From assembly GCA_036504975.1 (NCBI GenBank), contig DASXUF010000102.1:1-57358 (forward strand): a stretch of 57,358 nt of DNA, written 5' to 3'. The first letter of the stretch is position 1; every line of letters begins with the position of its first letter. Below are positions 34,243 to 41,686 of this stretch, piece after piece. The notes below the pieces were generated by a model. It made no database searches. It saw only the letters and a list, made by a program, of their open reading frames with translations, and was not told where the DNA came from. A program made the translations under genes and the position numbers. The DNA comes from Candidatus Binatia bacterium (GTDB lineage Bacteria > Desulfobacterota > Binatia > UBA9968).

Positions 34243-34995
34243 CTACTCCAACCTGCCTTCCACTTCCCTGATCGTCTCCGGCGACAGACTCGGCCGCACG
34301 AACGCCTGGTAGATCGATTCGTTCTGCAGCCACATGATGTCGGCGCGGGTTTTCACCGCGGCACGCATCTCGTTCTGGAGATGCTCCTCCATGCAGTGCG
34401 CCCGGATCACGTCGACGCAGAAATCGCCGTGCCCTTCGTCGTGATATTCGTGCACGCGAAAAAAATCGACCGCGGATTTGGGAATCCACGGGTAATATCG
34501 TTCCAGCGCCTCGCGCTCCTCTTTCATTCGCTTCGGCCCGCCGCCCTCGAAGACGAGCCCGGTGCCGATGGCCACCGCCCAGTGGCTCTGCTGGACGAGC
34601 TGCACGTACATCTCCAGGCCGGCGCGAATGCCCGGCAGCGGCTCGTAGCTCAGCATCTCCTCGCGCGGAATCCCCAGCCCTTCGCCGAGCCTCACCCAAA
34701 GCTCGGCATGGCTCGGATACTTGCGGCCAATGAGATCTTCGCCTTCTTCCTCGATCATATTTTCCAGCAGCGCCCGGCGCAGCTCGGGCACCGGACACTT
34801 TTGGTAGCGGACGCCGAAGAAACGATGAATGTTGCGAAACTCGTGGAACAGGTTTCTCGCCCATCCCTGCAGTTGGTCCTTCGTGAGCCTGCCGGTGAGT
34901 AGGAGCTGCCGGACCGGATGCGGCCTCGGGTGGCGTTTTTGTAAAGTGTCCTGCAAGTCAGAGATCAATTCTTCAGGCGACAACACTCGTCCCAT
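34243..34995 (-). CDS. heme-oxygenase-like diiron (CADD/PqqC-fold) protein
   Basis: 250 residues of the TenA/PqqC/CADD all-helical fold. A diiron-type ligand set is visible: acidic residues E84/E86, H96, E150, then H182, D186 and H189 in the FFRVHEYHDEGH element. The H96-E150 and H96-H182 separations (54 and 86) equal those I recall for the CADD ligands H88, E142 and H174, and H-x3-D-x2-H is the HDO signature. Members oxidise amino-acid-like substrates or make p-aminobenzoate; this one's substrate is unknown. Likely co-transcribed with the threonine aldolase 42 bases downstream. Confidence 0.85.
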   Translation of the reverse strand: MGRVLSPEELISDLQDTLQKRHPRPHPVRQLLLTGRLTKDQLQGWARNLFHEFRNIHRFFGVRYQKCPVPELRRALLENMIEEEGEDLIGRKYPSHAELWVRLGEGLGIPREEMLSYEPLPGIRAGLEMYVQLVQQSHWAVAIGTGLVFEGGGPKRMKEEREALERYYPWIPKSAVDFFRVHEYHDEGHGDFCVDVIRAHCMEEHLQNEMRAAVKTRADIMWLQNESIYQAFVRPSLSPETIREVEGRLE

Positions 34996-35207
34996 AGGAC
35001 CTCCTCGCCTTAATCAGCGGCTCAGCGCACGAATCAGTCGATGTAGAAAGTATGCTCGAAAACTATCCCGTAAACAGCTTGGGAGTCAAGTTATCCGCGC
35101 TTGCGGCGGCATGGCAGGTCTCAAGTTTCGGATTCCAAAAGACGGATTCCAAGCAACGGGAGGACGGGACATTGTCTTTTCAGCTTTCATTTACTACGAT
35201 TGGGGCG

Positions 35208-35978
35208 ATGCTTTCCCTCGCGTTGCGCGGCCTGACGAAGCGGTTCGGCTCGGTGGTGGCGGTCGATGAGGCCAATCTCACCGTCCACGACGGCGAGTTC
35301 CTGGCGATCGTGGGGGAGAGCGGCTGCGGTAAGACGACGACGCTGAGGCTCATCGCCGGCCTCGAGACGCCCGATAGCGGAACCATCTACATGGGCGGGG
35401 TTCCGGTCAACGACGTTCCCGTGGGCAAGAGGAACGTGCAGATGATCTTCCAGAACTTCGCGCTCTGGCCGCACATGAGGGTTTTCGACGAGCGTTCCTA
35501 CACGAATCTCACCTTGCCGCTAAAAGTGCGCAAATGGTCCAGGGAAAAGATCCGCGACTTCATCCGGCCGATGGCCCGGAAGCTGGGCATCGACGAGCGA
35601 TTCTTCCAGCGCAAGCCCGGCGAGCTGTCCGGCGGCGAGCAACAGCGCGTGGCGCTGGGCCGCGCCATGACGACTTCGCCGCGTATCTTGCTCATGGACG
35701 AGCCGCTCTCCAATATCGATCCGCCGAACCGGCTTAAGATGCGCGGGGAGATTTTGAGCTTTCACCGCGAGAACCGCCTGACCACACTTTACGTCACTCA
35801 TACTCTTTCCGACGCTATGGCCCTGGCCGATCGCATCGCCGTGATGAGGGCCGGACGCTTCGAGCAGGTGGACACGGCCGAGAATTTGCTGCGCGAGCCC
35901 GATACGGAGTATGTGGCCGATTTTTTCAAGGCGTCGGAGCCGAGATTTAAAGAGCCTTTTTCCCGTCAAAGGCCATGA
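35208..35978 (+). CDS. orphan ABC transporter ATPase (MalK/PotA-like, no TOBE domain)
   Basis: 256 residues from the ATG at 35208; a longer frame from 35052 lacks coding character. Walker A GESGCGKTT (about 38), Q-loop, signature LSGGEQQRVALGRAM (about 140) and Walker B LLMDEPLSNID (about 160) are intact. DEPLSNID followed by PPNRLKMRGEI matches the MalK/PotA group, but the C-terminal regulatory TOBE domain (usually to about 350 residues) is absent. Its stop overlaps the next start by 4 bases (ATGA). No permease is nearby, so its partner must be encoded elsewhere. Confidence 0.88.
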   Translation: MLSLALRGLTKRFGSVVAVDEANLTVHDGEFLAIVGESGCGKTTTLRLIAGLETPDSGTIYMGGVPVNDVPVGKRNVQMIFQNFALWPHMRVFDERSYTNLTLPLKVRKWSREKIRDFIRPMARKLGIDERFFQRKPGELSGGEQQRVALGRAMTTSPRILLMDEPLSNIDPPNRLKMRGEILSFHRENRLTTLYVTHTLSDAMALADRIAVMRAGRFEQVDTAENLLREPDTEYVADFFKASEPRFKEPFSRQRP

Positions 35979-36763
35979 AAAAATCGGCCGTCTTTTTCGT
36001 TATCATTTTCGGGCTTATGCTGGGCTGGGACGCAATGGCCGGCGCCGCGTGCCGCGACCTGGATCTCACGCGCCGCGGCTCTGCACTCGCCTACGCCGCC
36101 GAGGCCGACGCCGTCATTCAATACTTCGGCCACAACTTTTTTCAGATCACGACGAGCAAGGGCACCAAGATCGTCACCGACCCGCTCGCGCCGGGCATGT
36201 ACCCGACGCCGAACGTCTCGCCGCACGTGGTCACCGTAGGGCGCGAGCATCCGAACCATAATGCCGTGGAAATCGCGCAAGGCAATCCGATCATCCTGCG
36301 CGGCCTTTCCCACTACGGCGCCGAATGGAACCGGACCAGTCTGAACGTGAGGGATGTTTTTATTTACAACTTGCCCATTTATCAGCAAGCGTTCGGCAAC
36401 GCGCTCAAGGGCGCGGCCTTCATGTTCGATCTCGGCGTGCTTTGCATCGTCCACTTGGGAGACCTGAGCCACACGCTCACGCCGGAGCAGGTGAAGCAGA
36501 TGGGGCGCGTGGACGTCGCACTGATTCCGATCGGCGGCGTCTTCACCATGCCGCCCGAGACCGCGCGCGAAGTGCTGGCGCAGCTCAACCCCAAGATCGC
36601 CATTCCGATGCACTACCGCGACAGCAGCTATATCCTCGAATCATTTGTGCAGGGTCTAGCGACGCGTAGGCTTAACACTGACACGCTTCTCGTCAGCAAG
36701 GCCACGCTTCCCAAGAAGACGGAGATCGTGGTGTTGAGACCCAGAGGAAGTTGGGGCGAATAG
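35975..36763 (+). CDS. exported metallo-beta-lactamase-fold hydrolase
   Basis: 262 residues with a signal peptide (to about residue 24, AMAGA). The metallo-beta-lactamase fold is recognisable (AVIQYFGHNFFQI, KIVTDPLAPG, then EHPNHNAV at about 88-95 in place of the usual HxHxDH, LCIVHLGDLSH near 153 and PMHYRD near 210). It resembles the UPF0173/UlaG-like group in the periplasm. The metal-site motif is unusual, so activity is uncertain. Translationally coupled (ATGA) to the ABC ATPase upstream. Confidence 0.82.
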   Translation: MKKSAVFFVIIFGLMLGWDAMAGAACRDLDLTRRGSALAYAAEADAVIQYFGHNFFQITTSKGTKIVTDPLAPGMYPTPNVSPHVVTVGREHPNHNAVEIAQGNPIILRGLSHYGAEWNRTSLNVRDVFIYNLPIYQQAFGNALKGAAFMFDLGVLCIVHLGDLSHTLTPEQVKQMGRVDVALIPIGGVFTMPPETAREVLAQLNPKIAIPMHYRDSSYILESFVQGLATRRLNTDTLLVSKATLPKKTEIVVLRPRGSWGE

Positions 36764-36775
36764 CAGGGGGTTATT

Positions 36776-37114
36776 GTGAATCCGGCATCTGTTTGGCAAC
36801 TGCGCCTAGATGTTGTTTGGGTTCTCGTTCTCCTGCGTATTTTAACTGCCGGACGCCGCGGCGAGCCCAAACCTGAAGTGCATTTATTTCTCGGCGACCG
36901 TTACTGGCGTCTTGCCGACTACCATACCGAAAAAGGAAGTAAGCGAAAAGCCGTGCGCCTTCGCGAAAAGGCAAAGCATCACCTCCGTTTAGGAGATTGG
37001 CAGCCGCCATTGCCGCCGGCCGTCGCGATGGCGATGCCCGTTCCACAAAGACCGACCTTCACGCAAGCGATCGGCTGGCGCGTCCGAGAGCGCCCGCCAG
37101 ATGACGCTGCGTGA
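36776..37114 (+). CDS. conserved-looking small protein, GTG start
   Basis: 112 residues starting with GTG at 36776, 12 bases after the preceding stop and preceded by CAGGGGG. One hydrophobic N-terminal segment (about 12-25, VVWVLVLLRILTA) is followed by a charged helical region (VHLFLGDRYWRLADYH, RKAVRLREKAKHH) and a Pro-rich tail. No family recognised. It may be the end of the ATPase/hydrolase transcript. Confidence 0.5.
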   Translation: MNPASVWQLRLDVVWVLVLLRILTAGRRGEPKPEVHLFLGDRYWRLADYHTEKGSKRKAVRLREKAKHHLRLGDWQPPLPPAVAMAMPVPQRPTFTQAIGWRVRERPPDDAA

Positions 37115-37119
37115 AAAAC

Positions 37120-37194
37120 CTACACCATCTCGATAATCATCGGCCGTTTTTGCCGGAAGGCGTAGAGGGAGGCGGGGCGGTGGGTGCCGCGGCG
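37120..37194 (-). pseudogene. duplicated 3' fragment of nrtR-like gene
   Basis: A 75-base stretch matches the 3' end of the NrtR-type gene (38296-38370) with six mismatches, in the same orientation; translated leftward it reads RRGTHRPASLYAFRQKRPM-IIEMV-stop. The match ends sharply on both sides. The two copies bracket 1.1 kb of toxin-antitoxin remnants. Confidence 0.8.
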
Positions 37195-37280
37195 TCTGAC
37201 GTGTTTTGCGGCGACACGGTGTTTCAGATATACTTGAATTATTGCGCCGACATCTTCCTATAAGAGTAAGAGGACATGCC

Positions 37281-37484
37281 ATGTCGAAGACATTGAGAGC
37301 CGTCATCCATAAGGGGAAAATCGAGCCGTTGGAGCAGGTCAACCTTCCTGAAGGTTCCAGAGTTCTGGTGACGCTCTTGCCCGACGAGGAGGTTGAGTTC
37401 TGGCTGCAGGCAAGCGAGGCTCCACTCGATACAATCTGGGACAATCCCGAGGATGATGTCTATGCCCAGCTCCTCAAAGAATGA
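37281..37484 (+). CDS. AF2212-like antitoxin
   Basis: 67 residues from the ATG at 37281: TLRAVIHKGKIEPLEQVNLPEGSRVLVTL, the pattern of the AF2212-like (DUF104) antitoxin family, then an acidic C-terminus with DDVYAQLLKE typical of antitoxin tails. It overlaps the start of a MazF/PemK-like toxin fragment downstream, so this was once a complete type II module. Confidence 0.7.
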   Translation: MSKTLRAVIHKGKIEPLEQVNLPEGSRVLVTLLPDEEVEFWLQASEAPLDTIWDNPEDDVYAQLLKE

Positions 37485-37542
37485 CATCATCCTGGTCCGC
37501 TATCCGTTTTCAGATTTATCCGATGCGAAGGTAAGACCGGCG
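37453..37542 (+). pseudogene. truncated MazF/PemK-like toxin gene
   Basis: N-terminus only: KNDIILVRYPFSDLSDAKVRPA matches the start of PemK/MazF-family ribonucleases (typically GDVVLVPFPFTDLSGAKVRPA), then homology ends abruptly near 37542 and the frame continues into unrelated sequence until about 37650. The toxin is therefore probably inactive. Confidence 0.75.
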
Positions 37543-37691
37543 TGGCGACAAGTTTTTTTGCAGGCTGAAACCTGGAGGAAACGACGAAGACGCTGCGGTA
37601 CTTTGACACGCCTGACACGAACGCAAGCCGTATGGCTAGAGAGAATTTAGGCGCGCTTGCACATTGGAGAGCGTGAGGCTAAAGTACGCGC

Positions 37692-37919
37692 ATGGACTTG
37701 AAGGATCGCATCACCGTTACGCCGAGGATTCGCGGCGGTAAGCCCTGTATCAAGGGTACCCGGATCACTGTTTATGATGTGTTGGAGTATTTAGCTGGCG
37801 GCATGACGGAAGATCAGATTCTAAAGGACTTTCCCAAACTCACCCGTGACGACATTCACGCCTGTCTTTCCTTTGCGGCAGCGCGCGAGCGTCGCCTGGC
37901 GGTTCCTCCTGCTGATTGA
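37692..37919 (+). CDS. DUF433 antitoxin-like protein
   Basis: 75 residues of the DUF433 family: TVTPRIRGGKPCIKGTRITVYDVLEYLAGGMTEDQIL, the short winged-helix-like antitoxin frequently paired with a DUF5615 PIN-like toxin. The frame of such a toxin overlaps its stop by 4 bases, but is broken. Confidence 0.85.
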   Translation: MDLKDRITVTPRIRGGKPCIKGTRITVYDVLEYLAGGMTEDQILKDFPKLTRDDIHACLSFAAARERRLAVPPAD

Positions 37920-38271
37920 GCCTTCTTTTCGACGAAAACCTCAGCGAGCGGTTAATCAAGCTGCTTCGTAACTCTATCGGGGAAGCAAGCACGTCGATAT
38001 TGTCGGCCTCGGCGGCCATCCCGATCAAGCAATCTGGAAGTATGCTGGCCGTGAAGGGCTTGTTATTGTCTCCAAGGATAACGACTTTCGCCAGCTCAGC
38101 TTTTTATTCGGCCCCCCTCCGAAGGTGATCTGGTTGTCAGTGGGGAACGCCGGGACGGATGTCATAGCTTCGGAGCTCGAAGCTCGCCGCCAAACGGTCG
38201 ATGCCTTTCTCAATGATCCCGAAGAGGGGTTGCTTGTGATCGAAATCAGGCGTATACGATCCAACCGCTGA
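37916..38271 (+). pseudogene. frameshifted DUF5615 PIN-like toxin
   Basis: A TTG start at 37916 begins SLLFDENLSERLIKLLRNS in frame; from about 37985 the homology moves to another frame and reads HVDIVGLGGHPDQAIWKYA, then EGLVIVSKDNDFRQLSFLFG and ends near DPEEGLLVIEIRRIRSNR at 38271. This is a DUF5615 toxin interrupted by a net one-base deletion (or two-base insertion) around 37975-37990. Confidence 0.82.
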
Positions 38272-38295
38272 CCAAAGCTAGACGCAGAGAGCCTG

Positions 38296-38979
38296 CTACA
38301 CCATCTCAATAACCATCGGCCGTTTTTGGCGGAAAGCATAGAGCGAGGCGGGGCGGTGGGTGCCGCGGCGCTTCTGCGGCAATTTTTTCAACAGGCCCAG
38401 AGCCAGAATTTTTTTGCGGAAGTTGCGCCGGTCCAAGCGGCGGTGCAGGATCGTCTCGTAAACTTCCTGAAGCTCTCCCAGTGTGAACTCTTTCGGCAGC
38501 AGGCTGTAGACGATGTTCGTGTACTGCAGCTTGGAGCGCAGGCGCTGGAGCGCGATGCGGCCGACCTGGTCGTGGTCGTAGGCAAGCTCGGGCAGACGGT
38601 CGGCGGCGAACCATTTGATGTCCGCGTAGCGCGGCGCCGGGTTGAGAGCGACGTTCGAATTCGGCACCAGCGCCAGATAGGAAGCGGACACGACTCTCAG
38701 CGCCGGATCTCGCTCCGGCTTGCCGAACGTGTAAAGCTGCTCGATGTAGCTCTGCTTGACTCCGGTCCTTTCGAAAATCTCGCGCTCGGCCGCCTGGTCG
38801 AGCGACTCTTCCGCGCCGACGAGGCCGCCGGGAAAGGCCCACTTGCCGGCGAAGGAACCTTCTTTGACTTGGACGAGCAGGCAGTGAAGCGCACTTTCGC
38901 TCAGCGTGTAAATGACGACATCCACCGCCACCCACGGATGCTGCTGATTGTCGGCAAAGCGCGGTTGCTCTGAGTTCAT
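38296..38979 (-). CDS. NrtR-type Nudix-domain transcriptional regulator
   Basis: 227 residues: an N-terminal Nudix domain (about 14-145) and a C-terminal winged-helix domain (about 150-227, KEFTLGELQEVYETIL, RRNFRKKILALGLLKKL). The Nudix box fits Gx5Ex7REUxE but its last metal-binding Glu is Arg (EREIFERTGV), as in NrtR-type proteins that sense ADP-ribose rather than hydrolyse it. NrtR usually controls NAD biosynthesis, but no NAD gene is adjacent; other NrtR-like proteins regulate sugar catabolism, so the target is open. A duplicated 3' fragment lies at 37120. Confidence 0.85.
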   Translation of the reverse strand: MNSEQPRFADNQQHPWVAVDVVIYTLSESALHCLLVQVKEGSFAGKWAFPGGLVGAEESLDQAAEREIFERTGVKQSYIEQLYTFGKPERDPALRVVSASYLALVPNSNVALNPAPRYADIKWFAADRLPELAYDHDQVGRIALQRLRSKLQYTNIVYSLLPKEFTLGELQEVYETILHRRLDRRNFRKKILALGLLKKLPQKRRGTHRPASLYAFRQKRPMVIEMV

Positions 38980-39000
38980 GGCTGCATCGAGCGGTTGCGC

Positions 39001-39993
39001 TTAGATCTTGAACGCTTCGCGCGTGCCCGGCGCGAAAAGACTTTGAAGGTCGAGCTTCTGTTTGATCAAGCCTTGCTCCAGAAGATAGCCGTGGAGAATT
39101 TCCAGCACGCGCTGGTTCGGCGCGAAGCCGTACGGCCAATAGTCTTCGGTCATCAGCGCCCGCGTTTCCTCGTATTCCGCGACCGTCCACGGCAGGCTGA
39201 TGCGGAGAACGTTGGAGTCATAAAGCTGGCTGAAGGAGTGATCCTTCGCTTCGCAGAAAGCCTTGTAAAGGCTCTGAGCGATCCACGGATGCTCCTCGTA
39301 GATCTTCCTCCGGATTACGATGACATGCATGATCGGAAAGATCCCGGTGCGGCGAAAGTAGTCCATCTCCGCCTGCTTGAAATCGGGATACAGCCGGGCG
39401 ACGCGCGGCGAGCCGCGGAGAAAGCAGGACGGCATGCGCGGAGACATCAAGGCAGCGATCTCGCCGCTCTCGATCATGTCGTTGAGAGTTTTGTCGTTCG
39501 GAATCGATTCCAGACGAATTCCCGGCGGGATCTCGAAATCCACGCGGTCCTTGCGTCCGGGCTGCTCCTCGCCGCCTTGAAACCAGAGGATCTCCTCCGG
39601 CTTAACGCCGTGCTCGTGCTGGAAGAGGCCGCGGAGCCAGACCGCGGCGGTCATCGTGTACTCCGGCACGCCGACGCGCTTGCCGCGCAAATCTTCCGGC
39701 CGCTCGATGCCGGAGGCGGTGTTGACGAAAACGCAGCGGTGGCGAAAAGTCCGCGATGGAAAAACCGGAATCGCGACGAACGAGCACCGGCCTTGAGCCG
39801 CGGCGACCAGAAACGCCCCCATCGAAAGCTCCGCCGCGTCGAACTCTTCGTAACGGCACATGCGCCAGAAGATCTCTTCGACGGGCAGGGTCAAGTAGTT
39901 AAGATCGATGCCTTCCGGTTTGATCGTCCCGTCGCGCAGCGCGCGCGTGCGGTCGTAATCTTCGCAGGCGAGGGTGAGTGTGATGTCGGGCAT
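39001..39993 (-). CDS. 4,5-dihydroxyphthalate decarboxylase-like / substrate-binding-fold protein
   Basis: 330 residues beginning ITLTLACEDYDRTRALRDGTIKPEGIDLNYL, which is characteristic of the family annotated as 4,5-dihydroxyphthalate decarboxylase and structurally related to NMT1/ThiY-type binding proteins; further marks are FDAAELSMGAFLVA and EDLRGKRVGVPEYTMTA. No signal peptide is visible. True decarboxylases and binding-protein-like members share these motifs, so the reaction is uncertain. It lies at the end of the leftward HyuA/HyuB/SDR/KDPG-aldolase cluster. Confidence 0.8.
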   Translation of the reverse strand: MPDITLTLACEDYDRTRALRDGTIKPEGIDLNYLTLPVEEIFWRMCRYEEFDAAELSMGAFLVAAAQGRCSFVAIPVFPSRTFRHRCVFVNTASGIERPEDLRGKRVGVPEYTMTAAVWLRGLFQHEHGVKPEEILWFQGGEEQPGRKDRVDFEIPPGIRLESIPNDKTLNDMIESGEIAALMSPRMPSCFLRGSPRVARLYPDFKQAEMDYFRRTGIFPIMHVIVIRRKIYEEHPWIAQSLYKAFCEAKDHSFSQLYDSNVLRISLPWTVAEYEETRALMTEDYWPYGFAPNQRVLEILHGYLLEQGLIKQKLDLQSLFAPGTREAFKI

Positions 39994-40057
39994 AATTACA
40001 CCAATGTTGAATTATGAATTTTGAGTTTTGAATTCCAATTCAAAAATTCGACATTCA
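39994..40057. repeat. AT-rich ATTTTGAATT intergenic repeat
   Basis: TTGAATTATGAATTTTGAGTTTTGAATTCCAATTCAAAA-type low-complexity palindrome between two leftward genes. Related AT-rich tracts lie at 41600-41665, 45492-45556 and 50555-50665. Confidence 0.6.
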
Positions 40058-40711
40058 TCATTTAGCATTCTGCGCGCGGCTCGCTTCATCCACCAAGGTT
40101 ACAAATTTCCGTGCATACTTGGCCAGCCCGTCACGCCCTTTTTCAAGCAGGCACGCGTGCAGCGCGGCGCTCCCAAGGCAGATTCCGGTGACTCCGAGGG
40201 CGGCATACTCTTTCATGTTGCTCTCGTCCACGCCGCCGGAGACCATGAGGCGCACGTCGGGGAAGGGGCCGAGGATCTGGCGGATAAAGTGCGGGCCGCC
40301 GACGCAATCGGCGGGAAATATTTTCACCAGGTCCGCTCCCGCGCGCATGGCGGAAACGATCTCGCTCGGCGTCGCCGCGCCGCTGATGCACGCGACGTCG
40401 GCCCCGCGACAGATCGGGACGAGGTTCAGCTCCAGCGTGGGCGAGACGATGAACTGCGCTCCGGCGGCGATCGCCTGTTGCGCGGCATCCGGTGAAAGCA
40501 CGGTGCCGCCGCCGACGCATATGTCGCTGCGCCTCGCGAGCTCGGCAATGACTCCGACCGCGCCGGGCACGCTGAACGTGATCTCGATGAATTTAATTCC
40601 TCCGTCGGCCGCCGCGCGAGCCGTCTCCAACGCTTCTTCGGCGCTCTTCGAACGCACCACGGCCACGAGCCTGTGGCGGTGCATCTCGGAGATCAGGTCG
40701 GTTCTACCCAT
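40058..40711 (-). CDS. eda: KDPG/KHG aldolase
   Basis: 217-residue class I aldolase of the KDPG/KHG family (2-keto-3-deoxy-6-phosphogluconate or 4-hydroxy-2-oxoglutarate cleavage). Visible marks: RLVAVVRSKSAEEAL at the start, FIEITFS with the proton-relay Glu, and the Schiff-base Lys in DLVKIFPAD, followed by VSGGVDESN. Trimeric TIM barrel in the family, length typical. It precedes the SDR gene in the same leftward cluster, consistent with sugar-acid or hydroxy-keto-acid catabolism. Confidence 0.92.
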   Translation of the reverse strand: MGRTDLISEMHRHRLVAVVRSKSAEEALETARAAADGGIKFIEITFSVPGAVGVIAELARRSDICVGGGTVLSPDAAQQAIAAGAQFIVSPTLELNLVPICRGADVACISGAATPSEIVSAMRAGADLVKIFPADCVGGPHFIRQILGPFPDVRLMVSGGVDESNMKEYAALGVTGICLGSAALHACLLEKGRDGLAKYARKFVTLVDEASRAQNAK

Positions 40712-40732
40712 CGGCTAATCTTCAGTCTTACG

Positions 40733-40780
40733 AACCCCTCACTCTAACCCTCTCCCTGAGGGAGAGGGAAGGGTGAGGGA
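40733..40780. repeat. CCCTCTCCC palindromic repeat
   Basis: CCCCTCACTC...CCCTCTCCC-TGA-GGGAGAGGG...GGGTGAGGG unit upstream of the aldolase. Best-conserved copy of the family. Confidence 0.82.
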
Positions 40781-40820
40781 CAAAGGCCTTGGAGAGAATG
40801 AGTACGATGACTCCCGTATC

Positions 40821-41588
40821 CTAGCTTAGGCTCAAGCCCCCGTCCACGATCAATGTCTGTCCCGTAACGAAGTCGCCGCCCGTCACGAGGCCGACAATGG
40901 CCGACGCTACGTCTTCCGGCCTGGCGATGCGCTTCAGAGGATAACCCGAACCTGCTTTCGCCCTCACCCGATCGTAGTCGGCCGCGTAATGTTTCTTCAT
41001 CCAGGGTGTGTCGGTGAACGCGGGCGCCACCGCGTTGACTCTCACCTTGGGCGCCAGTGCGACGGCGAGACCGCGCGTGAGATGGATCAACGCGGCTTTG
41101 GCCGTGCCGTAGGCGAGGGACGACATCGTCGCGGGCGCGATAACGCCGGAGATCGAGGCGACATTGATGATCATGCCGCCCGATTTCACCAGCAGCGGCG
41201 CGGCGGCGCGAACGCAGCGGAACGCGCCTTTCACATTGACGTCGAGAATGTCGTCCCAGACTTCGTCGGTTAAGCTCGCCAAATCTTTCACCGGAACCCA
41301 GTGTGTCACGCCCGCGTTGTTGACGAGCACGTCGAGGCGGCGGAAATGCTTTTTAACTTCCCGGAACATGCGCCGCACTTCGTCATCGTTCTTCACGTCC
41401 GCATGCACACAGAAAGTGCGCGCGCCGGTCTTACTCGCCTGCGCCGCGACTTTTTCGGCCTCCTTCTTCGCCGTCCGGTAATTGATCGCGACGCTGGCGG
41501 CGCCGGCCCTCGCTAACGCGAGCACGGTGGCCGCGCCGATTCCCGTCGCCGCGCCGGTCACCAGGGCCACCTTCCCCTTCAACTCCAT
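40821..41588 (-). CDS. short-chain dehydrogenase/reductase
   Basis: 255-residue classical SDR: nucleotide-binding GAATGIGAAT (about 12-21), NNAGVTH (about 90-96), catalytic Ser in SISG and the YGTAKAAL catalytic Tyr-Lys pair (about 159-163), and a C-terminal TGQTLIVDGGLSL. Probably oxidises a secondary alcohol in the pathway of its neighbours; substrate unknown. Confidence 0.92.
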   Translation of the reverse strand: MELKGKVALVTGAATGIGAATVLALARAGAASVAINYRTAKKEAEKVAAQASKTGARTFCVHADVKNDDEVRRMFREVKKHFRRLDVLVNNAGVTHWVPVKDLASLTDEVWDDILDVNVKGAFRCVRAAAPLLVKSGGMIINVASISGVIAPATMSSLAYGTAKAALIHLTRGLAVALAPKVRVNAVAPAFTDTPWMKKHYAADYDRVRAKAGSGYPLKRIARPEDVASAIVGLVTGGDFVTGQTLIVDGGLSLS

Positions 41589-41599
41589 CGCCCCTCCCC

Positions 41600-41665
41600 A
41601 TTTTGGATTTTAGATCCTTCGACTTGGCTCAGGACAGGTTTTGGATTTTGGATTGAATTGAAACT
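41600..41665. repeat. AT-rich GATTTTGGATT repeat with TTCG-type insert
   Basis: TTTTGGATTTTAGATCC, then CTTCGACTTGGCTCAGGACAGG, then TTTTGGATTTTGGATTGAATT, a TTCG-type unit sitting inside an AT-rich GGATTTT repeat. Confidence 0.6.
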
Positions 41666-41686
41666 TCGGAATCCGGAATTCATCCT

